Of a stretch of 64,000 nucleotides of DNA, positions 1 to 16,692 are shown piece by piece. This stretch comes from Lachancea kluyveri NRRL Y-12651 (taxonomy: Eukaryota > Ascomycota > Saccharomycetes > Saccharomycetales > Saccharomycetaceae): the NCBI GenBank assembly GCA_000149225.2, contig CM000692.1:620001-684000 (forward strand). The letters run 5' to 3'. Positions within the stretch are counted from its first letter, which is position 1. Each line of letters opens with the position of its first letter. The translations under genes and the position numbers were made by a program. The notes beneath the pieces are model-generated. The model was not told the DNA's origin. It did not search any database and saw only the letters and a list, made by a program, of their open reading frames with translations.

Positions 1-2196
<2,196 letters not shown>

Positions 2197-2301
2197 GATA
2201 CAGCAAGAATGTAACACTAAAATTACGTCACGTAAGAGAATTATATATATGTGTATATGTGTAAGAAATCAGTATCGGATATATTATGATTATGTGCAGT
2301 A

Positions 2302-3294
2302 TTACTCTTGAGTTTCAGTAGAAATGGCTGGCGCTTCCAACTGTGGCAAGAAATCAGACAGTAATTCGGTTGACAACTTGTAATAGGCCAATTGAGCAGA
2401 AACCAGTTCGGATAGGTCCTTCAAAAATTCGGAAGAAGCTATAACGTCTTGCATGACGCCAGTGGCATCTTCGGTGGCTTGGGCAAATTCGTCTTCCAAA
2501 GATTCCATTTGGACTCTCAAACTGGCCTCCTTTTCAGGTTTGGCATTGGCGAGGTTGGCTCTTGCGATATCGTATTGCAGTCTCTTGTTTTCGACTTCCT
2601 TACGTGCCTTGACAGCTTTATTCAAATCGGAAGCCAAGGTTTCTCTCAATTTCTTATTAAACTTTGTTTGGATCAACGTGTCCTGTTGCAACCTGGCTTG
2701 AGCAATCTTAGCTTGAACGTCACTATATTTCAATAGGGCGGTAGCGATTGTTTCGTCTTCATGGCCAGACTTGCTCAAGTATTCACTGCTAGTCAGAGCA
2801 ACCTTACTCAAGGCATAGTTTAAGGTTTTTGGGTCCTTAGCTGGACCTGGGCTGATTAAGATGTTTTGTGCTTCGTCAGTGGATGAAGCGTGCGATAATT
2901 CGTGCAACTTTGAAGATACCGTTTTTGAAAATTCATTCACAGAGTCTCTGACGTTGTTAGGGTAGTCGTAACTCTCATGTTCATAAACTTGAGTGACTTT
3001 CAAGAAGTTCTCATAAACCAATCTGATCCTGTCGATTCTGTTCTCCAACTCGAGATACTCTTGTGGCAATTGAGAGATATCGGTGACTTGACCTAATCTT
3101 TCTTGAACCAAACGTTGAGTACTCTGAGCGAGAGATGGTAGACTGGTGGTCAGATCCTGTGTTCTTTGAGAGACAGCTTGGGACAAATCCTTAAATTTCT
3201 TGTCCAGCTGAGCCTCCTGGGCTTTTTGGGACACAGAAGTAGACAGTTCTTGAAACTTTTTGTTCAAAGAGTCGGCAAATGCGTTGAATGACAT
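2302..3294 (-). CDS. GVP36: BAR-domain Golgi vesicle protein Gvp36
   Basis: A 330-residue protein rich in Gln, Ala, Glu and Lys with long helical, coiled-coil stretches, matching Gvp36 (YIL041W, about 326 residues). Gvp36 is a BAR-domain protein of late-Golgi vesicles involved in endocytosis and vacuole organisation. The N-terminus (MSFNAFADSLNKKFQEL) is a typical amphipathic start of this family. The C-terminal third (from about residue 190) is Lys/Glu-rich helix, consistent with the curved BAR dimer. It is convergent with TPA1 and divergent from PKP1 across 226 bp. In S. cerevisiae its neighbours are on chromosome IX, whereas TPA1 is on chromosome V. Confidence 0.95.
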   Translation of the reverse strand: MSFNAFADSLNKKFQELSTSVSQKAQEAQLDKKFKDLSQAVSQRTQDLTTSLPSLAQSTQRLVQERLGQVTDISQLPQEYLELENRIDRIRLVYENFLKVTQVYEHESYDYPNNVRDSVNEFSKTVSSKLHELSHASSTDEAQNILISPGPAKDPKTLNYALSKVALTSSEYLSKSGHEDETIATALLKYSDVQAKIAQARLQQDTLIQTKFNKKLRETLASDLNKAVKARKEVENKRLQYDIARANLANAKPEKEASLRVQMESLEDEFAQATEDATGVMQDVIASSEFLKDLSELVSAQLAYYKLSTELLSDFLPQLEAPAISTETQE

Positions 3295-3520
3295 AATTCT
3301 TCCTTATGTAGTGGTGAGCGTTGTATATCCGTCGCAGAGTGGATGTGTGTTTTCCTTCGAAAGGGGAAGCCTCCCTGTTTTATTCATTGAAAAGAATTTT
3401 TCAAGGGCCGACAAATGCGCCTACTGAAAAAAGCTCAATTGCTAACATCAAGCGTTGGAAAGCATCCAGATAGCATTCGTTTAATAGGACTAAACTTCAT
3501 CTAGAGCTGGTATACCTCCC

Positions 3521-4759
3521 ATGTTGAGAAGCGTTTTGCGCAAGAAAATTTCTGCCAAGTCCACTGTGCTCGTCCCCAGACTTCGGTTTAGTACGACGGC
3601 ATCTCTCACCATAAAGCACTCCTCGCATCATAATAGGCGCAATGAACGATTACTTTCAGGACTTGGATTCGAGCAACTATACCAGATACGGTCCAGCATT
3701 GAATTGCTTATCCAAGATTATGCAAACAAGCCTATTCCGGCTATCAGTTATGAGTACTTGTCCATGTACAAACCACCATTAACTGATAATGAAAAGTATG
3801 TGTTGGTAATTAAAACTGTGAACCTACTATTAGCCTATACATGCCGTAGACTAGCTGCGATACAAAAGCTACCTTATATTGCGGTAGTAAATCCAAATGT
3901 TGAGGAGAGCAACCGGTTGTACTTGAAAACCTTGGAAAGTCTTCTCTCGATCGACTTCCCATATGGATTACATGATCAAGAAGCTATGGTCACTAAGCTG
4001 ACAAAATTCTTAGATGACCATCAGGACACTTTGATAACTTTGTCAAGAGGTTTTGAAGAGGTAATGGAATTCTACCAACAGGAAGCCGTGTTTGAGTTCC
4101 TGAATCAGCATCTAAGAGATCGCATTTCTATGAAACTATTGGTCACACATTACTTGGCCCTTGTTCAGCAGCAGGACAAAAACTCACCAGCAATTGGTGT
4201 TCTTCACAAGAATTTGAAAATTTCGGAGCTAATTCATCGTGTCGAAGAGTTCGTTGGTGATTTGTGCTTTGTAAAATACGACAGACAGGTACCTGTGAAA
4301 ATTTTGTATGGAGCAGACGTTACGTTTCCTTGTATCCCAACTGACTTGGAATACGTGCTCACGGAGATTTTGAAGAATTCGAGTAGAGCACATATAGAGA
4401 ACAGTACCAAAGAACGGGATTTGACAGAGAAACCCATAGAAGTGACCATTGTGCGAAGTGATTGCGATTTGGAAATCAGAATCAGAGATTTTGGAGGTGG
4501 CATTCCTCCAGAAGTTGAAGACCGTATGTTTGAATATTCTTACAGTACTGTTCAAGCTAATACTAAAGATACAGGGATGAGTGCATATGTTATTCCTGGC
4601 GAAGAGGTTAACAATGTATCAGGAATGGGATTCGGCTTACCGATGTGCAAGGCTTATTTAGAAATGTTTGACGGCTCATTAGACATCCAAAGTTTGTATG
4701 GTTGGGGCACTGATGTTTATATCAAATTAAAGGGGCCTGAAAACAAGCTATTGAAGTAA
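3521..4759 (+). CDS. PKP1: Mitochondrial pyruvate dehydrogenase kinase Pkp1
   Basis: A 412-residue protein of the PDK/BCKDK family, orthologous to Pkp1 (YIL042C). It phosphorylates the E1-alpha subunit of pyruvate dehydrogenase in the mitochondrial matrix. The N-terminus is basic with Ser/Thr, as expected of a presequence (MLRSVLRKK). The four-helix domain is followed by a GHKL ATPase domain: N-box with E and N at about residues 280-284, DFGGGIPPE at about 324, and GFGLPMCK at about 370. The conserved C-terminal GWGTDVYI is present. The stop is followed at once by a run of ten G. Intact. Confidence 0.95.
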   Translation: MLRSVLRKKISAKSTVLVPRLRFSTTASLTIKHSSHHNRRNERLLSGLGFEQLYQIRSSIELLIQDYANKPIPAISYEYLSMYKPPLTDNEKYVLVIKTVNLLLAYTCRRLAAIQKLPYIAVVNPNVEESNRLYLKTLESLLSIDFPYGLHDQEAMVTKLTKFLDDHQDTLITLSRGFEEVMEFYQQEAVFEFLNQHLRDRISMKLLVTHYLALVQQQDKNSPAIGVLHKNLKISELIHRVEEFVGDLCFVKYDRQVPVKILYGADVTFPCIPTDLEYVLTEILKNSSRAHIENSTKERDLTEKPIEVTIVRSDCDLEIRIRDFGGGIPPEVEDRMFEYSYSTVQANTKDTGMSAYVIPGEEVNNVSGMGFGLPMCKAYLEMFDGSLDIQSLYGWGTDVYIKLKGPENKLLK

Positions 4760-4763
4760 ACGA

Positions 4764-4774
4764 GGGGGGGGGGA
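4764..4774. repeat. Homopolymer run of ten G
   Basis: A run of ten consecutive G lies a few bases after the PKP1 stop codon. Long G runs are uncommon in yeast intergenic DNA, so length variation or a sequencing error is possible here. Confidence 0.7.
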
Positions 4775-4891
4775 CGCTGCAGTGAAGTGGTAAGGATGGG
4801 GGCAAGCATGCATAAATGGAGGATTGTAAGGGTTCGACTATATACAGATTATTTATTCTACTACAAAGGTTTTGTGTTTTTACATATATAT

Positions 4892-5407
4892 TTACAGCTT
4901 ACCGGTTAACCTTGGTGGCAGATATGAGACATCTCTGTGAGTCTTGGACATTAAGCCAATGGCTTGACATCTTCTGATAGCTCTGGACAGGCGACGTTGA
5001 TTTTTCGCCGAAAGCCCAGTGACATCTCTGTGCAGAATTTTGCCCGTAGAGGAAACAAATTGGGATAGAAACTCCGGGTTGGTGTATAAGTCTAGAGGGT
5101 TGATACCGTACTTATCAAACAAATCATTGGACGAGTTTCTAGTTGCAAATTTCTTGTCTAGGTGCAATCTTGCTAAAGAAAAATCAAATGGGTCATAGGT
5201 TGTACCACTTTGGAACTTCTTTACTAAGCGTTGGTCAATCCTCTTGACTGGAGAAGAGGCGGTTTGAGATTCCTTAGACTTTAAATTAATTTGAGATTTT
5301 TCGTTTGGTGTTAGCTTGATCTTAAATTGGTAGTTCAATCTGATGGAAGAAGTGGAAAGTAGTCTTCTTGTAGAAGATGGCAGAAAGCCTCTGATGGTAG
5401 GAAACAT
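4892..5407 (-). CDS. RSM18: Mitochondrial small-subunit ribosomal protein bS18m
   Basis: A 171-residue orthologue of Rsm18 (YER050C), the yeast mitochondrial counterpart of bacterial ribosomal protein S18. The basic, Ser/Arg-rich N-terminus ([21 protein letters not shown]) is a good mitochondrial presequence. The S18 core is near the C-terminus, with [28 protein letters not shown] matching the 16S-rRNA-binding helix region in two parts. After this core about 18 residues follow ([18 protein letters not shown]). As I recall, S. cerevisiae Rsm18 (138 residues) ends at GLM, so the tail may be ancestral. It is convergent with PKP1. Confidence 0.93.
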   Translation of the reverse strand: MFPTIRGFLPSSTRRLLSTSSIRLNYQFKIKLTPNEKSQINLKSKESQTASSPVKRIDQRLVKKFQSGTTYDPFDFSLARLHLDKKFATRNSSNDLFDKYGINPLDLYTNPEFLSQFVSSTGKILHRDVTGLSAKNQRRLSRAIRRCQAIGLMSKTHRDVSYLPPRLTGKL

Positions 5408-9406
<3,999 letters not shown>

Positions 9407-10031
9407 TGCAAGTTTGTTTCTTAAGATCTGGAATTTTGAGTGCACACAAGCAGCTATTTTACAAAAGTATATATTAAGATTTTATTAGCTCGTATCTATT
9501 AACAACGTTTTGTGCATTGCAGACATCCAGGTTTTTCAAGGACTTCCTGTCTCAAGTACAAAGAGCTTCCTTCTATTTCCATTTCCATTTTTTTTTTTTG
9601 AAAGAACCATATCATGTAGCTCTTACATTATTGGTTATGTATCTTCTGTTTGCGTTGATTCGTATTGGCTTGAATTGCATTTTAGCAGGATAACATAACT
9701 CGAAGGAAATTTTCATGGCTTACAATTGCGCTAGTCGACTTCTACAAGTGTGATATCAAAGACAAACACCATCCTGTATGCGACTATTTAAAATTACGAT
9801 TGCAACTGCTTTGTCTATCGTATATTGTATTACAAACGACTTTTGACTATCAATATTTCAACGCCATACCAACTCTCGAACTCCGCTCCCGTATACAGTT
9901 ACCAATTGCTCTAAGCGTCAATTGTATTGACCGTTTTCTGCTCATTGAGAAACGCAATGATTTCATTCAGTTATATTGTGCAGTTCGAGAAAGTTAAAAT
10001 ATACAGAGATATAAGGGGTTTCACATAGAAA
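9407..10031. other. Spacer with JHD1 promoter; no gene seen
   Basis: AT-rich DNA of 625 bp between the sulfatase relic and JHD1. Short open stretches on the plus strand (for example 9510-9698 and 9800-9997) have low-complexity composition and no recognisable similarity, so I do not call them. Confidence 0.5.
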
Positions 10032-11465
10032 ATGACAACTGAAATTTGCTCTTATTGCTCAAATGACGATCCCTCGAAGAGTCTGTGGGTCCAGTGTGAA
10101 TTGTGCCCGCAGTGGGTTCATGTTGAATGCGTCCCTCTAAAACATCTGAGAAATGATAGCGATGACAGTGTAACTACACATCCAACAAGTGCTAGCCAGA
10201 TTGTCAAATTTAGCTGTGAGAACCATGGTGAAGTGCTGCTACAAGTAAAGCAACAGGCTCGCAAAAGGAAACAAAAGGATCCACCGCCTACTGGTAATGA
10301 CAAGAAATATGGTCTGCGCAAAAAAAAAAAAATAGACTACATCGCTTTAAATGAGGGCGAAGATAGAAGGTTGAAAGACGAGCACCCGCACATTCCAGCC
10401 TTTTTGAAATGCTTTGATAAGTGGAGCAATACAACCAATATAATTTCCAGTGAAAGTTTGGAGGCCACTTTCGATTCTATAACTGTACCGTTAAAGGTAA
10501 AGGATCCTGAAAATTCTGGTATGAAAATTCCTACTGTACAGGAGCTGGGGAGGGAGAACATGGAAAACGAATCCTCCAAGATTACTGTGAATGACATTGC
10601 AAGAGTCTTGGGTGACGATTATCCACTAGACGTGATGGATGTCCAAACCCAGCAAAACTCGGACTGGACGATTTCCCAGTGGAACGACTATTTCAGTAAA
10701 ACACCAACAGAACAAAGGGACCGCATACGAAACGTTATATCCCTTGAGGTGTCACATGTTCAACAGTTTAGAGATGGCATTCGCAGACCCACTGCCGTAG
10801 AGGTAAATGACCTCGCGGATCTTGTGTGGGAGGACGTAGTTGACAAAAAATCCGATGTTCCAAGGCCCAAGGTAACAAAGTACATTTTAATGTCGGTGGG
10901 CAATGCATATACCGACTTCCATTTAGATTTTGCTGGAACATCGGTGTACTATAACGTTATATCAGGCAAGAAGAAATTTATTCTATTTCCGCCAACAATC
11001 CATAACCTTGGCCAGTATAAGAGATGGTGCGATAGTGACCATCAAAACTTGGTTTTTCTCGGTGACATGTTAGAAGATGGGGTAGCAATGGAATTAAACT
11101 CAGGCGATTTGTTTATGATACCATGCGGCTACATCCATGCCGTATACACACCCATAGATTCCCTGGTGGTGGGTGGAAATTTCCTAACCTTAAGAGACAT
11201 AACGACGCAGCTGAAGATCGTGGAGATTGAACGTCTGACAAAAGTCCCAAAGAGGTTTACTTTTCCACACTTCGATATTGTCATGGGTAAGACCTGCGAA
11301 TGGGTTTTGAAACATCGCAAAGCGATACCTGATGAGCACATAAAAACACTGATAAGCCACATGTCAGATCCAAAGGTGAAATATAAGCCTGTAAATTACC
11401 GCAACAAAAAAGAGCTATTACAGGAGTTGGAAAAGAAAGTGTCACAATTACAGACGTCTTTATAA
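10032..11465 (+). CDS. JHD1: JmjC histone H3K36 demethylase Jhd1
   Basis: A 477-residue orthologue of Jhd1 (YER051W, 492 residues), a nuclear 2-oxoglutarate/Fe(II) demethylase of H3K36me1/me2. An N-terminal PHD finger (about residues 5-75) begins CSYC and contains CPQWVHVEC with the expected Cys/His pattern. A basic linker with KKKKK follows. The JmjC domain (about 205-390) has the iron ligands in TDFHLDFAGTSVYY and GYIHAVYTP, and the conserved VISGKKKFILFPP. The C-terminal helical region ends in a short coil. It is intact with an ATG at 10032, and is transcribed in the same direction as CBR1. Confidence 0.95.
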   Translation: MTTEICSYCSNDDPSKSLWVQCELCPQWVHVECVPLKHLRNDSDDSVTTHPTSASQIVKFSCENHGEVLLQVKQQARKRKQKDPPPTGNDKKYGLRKKKKIDYIALNEGEDRRLKDEHPHIPAFLKCFDKWSNTTNIISSESLEATFDSITVPLKVKDPENSGMKIPTVQELGRENMENESSKITVNDIARVLGDDYPLDVMDVQTQQNSDWTISQWNDYFSKTPTEQRDRIRNVISLEVSHVQQFRDGIRRPTAVEVNDLADLVWEDVVDKKSDVPRPKVTKYILMSVGNAYTDFHLDFAGTSVYYNVISGKKKFILFPPTIHNLGQYKRWCDSDHQNLVFLGDMLEDGVAMELNSGDLFMIPCGYIHAVYTPIDSLVVGGNFLTLRDITTQLKIVEIERLTKVPKRFTFPHFDIVMGKTCEWVLKHRKAIPDEHIKTLISHMSDPKVKYKPVNYRNKKELLQELEKKVSQLQTSL

Positions 11466-12756
<1,291 letters not shown>

Positions 12757-13031
12757 GTAGATGAAGATGAAAAGAAGAAAAAAGCCAAGCAAGAAAACAA
12801 ATTTTATGCATTTTCTACGTGTAGTAAATATGATCTATATATTGCTATTTCATACCTTGTTTTTTTTTATTATAAAAAGAATATTTTTTTTTTCAACTCA
12901 TGCCCGGAAAAATTTATTGAAACAATTTCGGTATTGTTATATATTTTGATGTTTGTTCTTTAGGTGGGGATTGTACAACAGTTGCACACGAGAGAGAGGA
13001 AAAAAAAAAGTTCATGTGGCGACTATTGCTT

Positions 13032-14603
13032 TTAAAAGTCCAGTCTCTTGATTTGCTCTAACCTTTCGTTCACAGCATGCTCAAAGTCTAACGAACCACT
13101 ATTTTCGTCCAACAATTTGGCATGAATGGATTGCAGGGCTTTGATCGAATCTTGTTCGTCGATGACACAAGATATGTTAATCTCATTGGCACCTTGAGAT
13201 ATCATTTCGATGTTAATGTTTTGTTCAGCTAAAGTGGTGAACATTGTACCAGCGATACCAATGAATTGCTTCATTTGTTTACCGACCAGAGATACAATAG
13301 CCATCTTTTTAGTGAGATCAATGGAGCCCAATCTGTTCAGTTCTTCGACAGCAGACTTCAAAGCTCTGGAAGACTCGGCATCTGGGACAGGTAGAGCCAT
13401 GGAGACATGAACTTCGGAGGTAGAGATCAAGTCGACAACCAGTTTGTATTTGTCCAAAACAGAAAATATCTGGGCCAAGAACCCGTGGGACAAAGTCTTT
13501 TTGTTGGAATGGATATTTAGTACAACAATGTCATTTTTAGTTGTAATGGCTGTGGCACCTCTCCTTTTGGTTTCGAAAAAGGAAGAAGTAAGGGTGACAG
13601 GAGGGTGTGGCGGTGTGGATTCACCCTTCTTAGCAATGTTGTCAGGATAAATAACGGTACCCTCTCCTGTTGGATTTTGGACGTTCTTAATTCTGATTGG
13701 AATTTTGGCTCTGATAACTTGTTCCATAGTAAATGGATGAATGACTTCAGAACCGTAGTATGTCAATTCAGAGGCTTCTTCTGGGGTAACGCTACTCAAC
13801 AGTCTTGCTTGAGGAACCTTTCTTGGATCCGCGGTAAAGATACCATCGACTTCCTTCCAGACTTGCAACTCATCCGCGTTCAAACCAACTGCTATTAAAG
13901 CGGCACACAGATCGGTGTAACCACGACCAACACCATTCAGCAGGCCCATGGGGACAAGTCCAAAAAACCCAGTAATAACAGGAACAACCGGCTTACCAAT
14001 AGAATGAGATTTTAGCACAGGTTGCAACGCTTCCTTAAAAGCGTTGACAAGAAAGGTGTAAAAATTGTTGTCTAGAGAACCATCTTTGCACTCATAGTCT
14101 GTTGGAACGACAAACGACAAATCCACGTATTGGGCGGGGACACCAAGATCGTTACACAGGGCAGCCATAAAGAGACAACTCAACTTTTCACCACAGGACA
14201 TCACCAGGTCCATAGTTCTGGAACTCACTTCACCCAAGATTTGAGATGCAGATAGATATTTTTCTACCAAATCCAGCTCAGCATTGGTATCTTTGACTAA
14301 TTTCTGCTGCAGCGTGGAGTCCTTGATCTTTTCTTGGGCATTAGATACATGGTCGTTTCTCACCAACTGTAGTACATCGGTGAAGGTGGGGTCATTATTA
14401 GCAGCTAATTCACAGGCATTCAAAAGCCTCGAAGTGGTACCTTCGGCCTTTGTATAGGAAGAACGAGCAGAACAAACAACTGCCACGTTGTTTTCGTATT
14501 GAGTGGTGTACACCTTGACGATTTGCTCGACGATTTGTTCCGGGAACTTGCCAACACTGGTACCTCCAAATTTTTGGACAATCCAATTACTTTTTTCAAA
14601 CAT
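13032..14603 (-). CDS. HOM3: Aspartate kinase Hom3
   Basis: A 523-residue orthologue of Hom3 (YER052C, 527 residues). It catalyses the first step of methionine and threonine synthesis, L-aspartate to aspartyl-4-phosphate, with feedback inhibition by threonine. The kinase signature VQKFGGTSVGKFP follows the start. The catalytic region has GFFGLVPMGLLNGVGRGYTD and VDGIFTADPR. Two C-terminal ACT domains contain IVSLVGKQMKQFIGIAGTMF split by conserved glycines, then ISQGANEINISCV. The start MFEKSNW at 14603 fits the family; the open frame continues upstream to 14678 but without an ATG. A Gcn4-type site and two CACGTG boxes lie upstream. Confidence 0.96.
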   Translation of the reverse strand: MFEKSNWIVQKFGGTSVGKFPEQIVEQIVKVYTTQYENNVAVVCSARSSYTKAEGTTSRLLNACELAANNDPTFTDVLQLVRNDHVSNAQEKIKDSTLQQKLVKDTNAELDLVEKYLSASQILGEVSSRTMDLVMSCGEKLSCLFMAALCNDLGVPAQYVDLSFVVPTDYECKDGSLDNNFYTFLVNAFKEALQPVLKSHSIGKPVVPVITGFFGLVPMGLLNGVGRGYTDLCAALIAVGLNADELQVWKEVDGIFTADPRKVPQARLLSSVTPEEASELTYYGSEVIHPFTMEQVIRAKIPIRIKNVQNPTGEGTVIYPDNIAKKGESTPPHPPVTLTSSFFETKRRGATAITTKNDIVVLNIHSNKKTLSHGFLAQIFSVLDKYKLVVDLISTSEVHVSMALPVPDAESSRALKSAVEELNRLGSIDLTKKMAIVSLVGKQMKQFIGIAGTMFTTLAEQNINIEMISQGANEINISCVIDEQDSIKALQSIHAKLLDENSGSLDFEHAVNERLEQIKRLDF

Positions 14604-14948
14604 TAGTGGAGAGAGAATACAAGGAGAATAACAGATATGAGATCTAACCCAAAGAGTATTGCGTGGTTTTGATACCAATCTGACGTCTATATGTATAAAA
14701 TTTTTTCACTTTGACTCATCACCTAATGGGATGATGATGATTAATCTCTTTGTACGAAAGTCACAGTTGTGGCACCAGACCTTTTTTTTCTCAGCCAATT
14801 TCACCATCACGTGAGACCCAACTCCGGGATCCGTAACAGAAAGTGCACGTGCTCCCTTGAATACGTACATATTCCCAACATGTATCTAATTGTCAATCTA
14901 TAAAATATCCAGTAACTCCAGCCAAAGTGTATGCACATGTGTGTATTT
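14604..14948 (-). promoter_or_regulatory. HOM3 promoter: Gcn4 site and two CACGTG boxes
   Basis: Upstream of HOM3 (minus strand), TGACTCAT lies at 14712-14719, about 110 bp before the start. TCACGTGA is at 14807-14814 and GCACGTGC at 14845-14852. Gcn4 control of HOM3 is established in S. cerevisiae. The CACGTG pair fits Cbf1/Met4 input for a gene leading to methionine, which is inference. The stretch is also the 3' side of the cytochrome b5-like gene. Confidence 0.65.
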
Positions 14949-15485
14949 TCATACACCCCATGACGGTACTTCGTAGTTTTTGTCTTCTTCGGAGTGGTGA
15001 GCAACTGCATGTTGCATGGTGTTTATGGGGCTTTGGCAACACAGACGCATGTACAGCAGCAAGAGGCCGCAGAGTGCCACTATTAGTAGTAGTATGACTG
15101 TATGGATGCGTTCGATAACCCGTTTGCCCGTGTGATGAATAACATTGCCAGTGTCCTTGTGCTCTTCGTCTCTGCTGTCGTCTCGATTCCACCAGTTGGA
15201 TAACTTTTGAAGGATGCTAGCGCCGTTGCGGTCAGCAGGAGCACCACCCTCTACAAAGCCAAGGCAGCATTTTGGGTCTAGGTCGTAGAGTAAAGATTCC
15301 ATAGAATGGCCAACTTCGTCGAACTGTTTGGTGGCGTCTCGTCCACCGTATTGGAGTATAACGTGGGCTCCACCCGGATGCTGTGATAAAAAACTTGTAA
15401 GGTTGTAGACTTTGCCGTGGATGATCATCCAGCAATCGTCTGGACGATTGTGTTTGACAACTTCGCTCGGTGATATGACATGCAT
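14949..15485 (-). CDS. Tail-anchored cytochrome b5-like protein
   Basis: A 178-residue protein with an N-terminal cytochrome b5 heme domain (about residues 1-75). VVKHNRPDDCWMIIHGKVYNL and FLSQHPGGAHVI contain the HPGG heme-ligand motif, and a second histidine sits in DEVGHS. A polar linker (about 80-120) follows, then a hydrophobic segment VILLLIVALCGLLLLYM (about 125-145) and a tail of about 33 residues. The heme domain is closer in style to the cytochrome b2 (Cyb2) heme module than to the short yeast Cyb5. S. cerevisiae has no gene at this position, between the HOM3/CBR1 and AGE2/PIC2 counterparts, as far as I recall. CBR1 nearby is a natural reductase partner, by inference. It is divergent from AGE2. 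Confidence 0.85.
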   Translation of the reverse strand: MHVISPSEVVKHNRPDDCWMIIHGKVYNLTSFLSQHPGGAHVILQYGGRDATKQFDEVGHSMESLLYDLDPKCCLGFVEGGAPADRNGASILQKLSNWWNRDDSRDEEHKDTGNVIHHTGKRVIERIHTVILLLIVALCGLLLLYMRLCCQSPINTMQHAVAHHSEEDKNYEVPSWGV

Positions 15486-15681
15486 GAGTGGTCCTATTAA
15501 TGTACCGGTACTTGTGGATTTGGGTTCTGATTGATGGTATCTAGCAAAGTCCTTGAGTTTATTTCCCTAAGCAAGGGAGCGAAGGTGGAAGAAAAAAAAA
15601 AGAAAGCAAAAAAATTTTTTTAGTGTACGTGAAAAGCTACGCAAGCCGCAAATCAACAGCATTGACAGTGGAATAGGGTCA

Positions 15682-16491
15682 ATGAGTTCTCCGCAGGTTA
15701 AGAAGGTGCTGGCCACGTTGTTACGCGACCCAGACAATGCTCGTTGCGCAGACTGCAAAGTTAGCTCTCATCCACGCTGGTGTTCCTGGTCTCTCGGTGT
15801 GTTTGTGTGCATCAAATGTGCGGGCATTCACCGTTCCCTGGGAACGCATATATCCAAGGTGAAATCTGTGGACTTGGATACGTGGCAAGAACAGCATTTA
15901 CAACAGGTGATCCGGTGGGGTAACAATAAGCGTGCTAATCTATACTACGAGGCAAAGTTACAGGGAAGTCATACGCCGGATCCGTCAAAGTTGCAAAGCT
16001 TCATCAGAACCAAGTACGAGCTCAAGAAGTGGTGTGGAGAAGCAGACGAGGTGTTATCGGCCACAGAAACCACAACTGCACCAAACCCTGTAGCCGAGAC
16101 AGCTCCACCCGCACTAGTTAGAGAGTTTTCTACAGGCATACCTGCAACAACAGCTCCGCCGGTTACAACTAGCTCTACATCCTCGTCGTGTTCTTCCTCA
16201 TTGCTGGACTTGAACTTGACGCCAGTTGCCTCTTCCACGCAGCAGCGTGTCACACATACCCACAGCTACAGTACGAGGCCAGAGCTGAAGAAATCCATTT
16301 TATCGTTGTACGCCAAGCCTAAAGTGACTCAAAGTGCGCCATCGTTACGTGACACTTCAACTGCTGCGGCCGCGACAAGTGCTGCACCCCTGAACGGCAA
16401 TTACTCGAACTCGAATGCATGGAACAGCAGCAATAACAGTTCCGACTTGGCCCTAGAAGATAACGAGCTATTCAAAAATGTTTGGTCGTAA
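15682..16491 (+). CDS. AGE2: ARF GTPase-activating protein Age2
   Basis: A 269-residue orthologue of Age2 (YIL044C, about 298 residues), an ArfGAP acting in trans-Golgi to endosome transport. The N-terminal zinc finger has C-x2-C (CADC, residues 22-25) and C-x2-C (CIKC, 43-46), followed by AGIHRSLGTHISKVKSVDLD with the arginine finger region. From about residue 120 the protein is a low-complexity Ser/Thr/Pro/Ala tail, typical of the family and unlikely to be conserved. It shares a 196-bp divergent promoter with the cytochrome b5-like gene and converges on PIC2. Confidence 0.94.
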   Translation: MSSPQVKKVLATLLRDPDNARCADCKVSSHPRWCSWSLGVFVCIKCAGIHRSLGTHISKVKSVDLDTWQEQHLQQVIRWGNNKRANLYYEAKLQGSHTPDPSKLQSFIRTKYELKKWCGEADEVLSATETTTAPNPVAETAPPALVREFSTGIPATTAPPVTTSSTSSSCSSSLLDLNLTPVASSTQQRVTHTHSYSTRPELKKSILSLYAKPKVTQSAPSLRDTSTAAAATSAAPLNGNYSNSNAWNSSNNSSDLALEDNELFKNVWS

Positions 16492-16692
16492 TGAATATGT
16501 ATGTTTGTTGCATTAGAATAGATAGAGACAGGACAGATATATAAAAAAAAAAAAAAAAAAAAGGAAGACAAAAGAAAAGGGAAGGGAAATAAACCATATG
16601 TACAGATCATTCTGGCCATTTCTTACTGTCGCTTTCTTTTTCTCAATGAATGGAATGACAAAAGCTGGTGGAACATCCCGTGTGCGTATCAC

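Noticed and set aside
14604-14678. N-terminal extension of Hom3
   Set aside because: The upstream frame is open but has no ATG; MFEKSNW at 14603 aligns with the family start.
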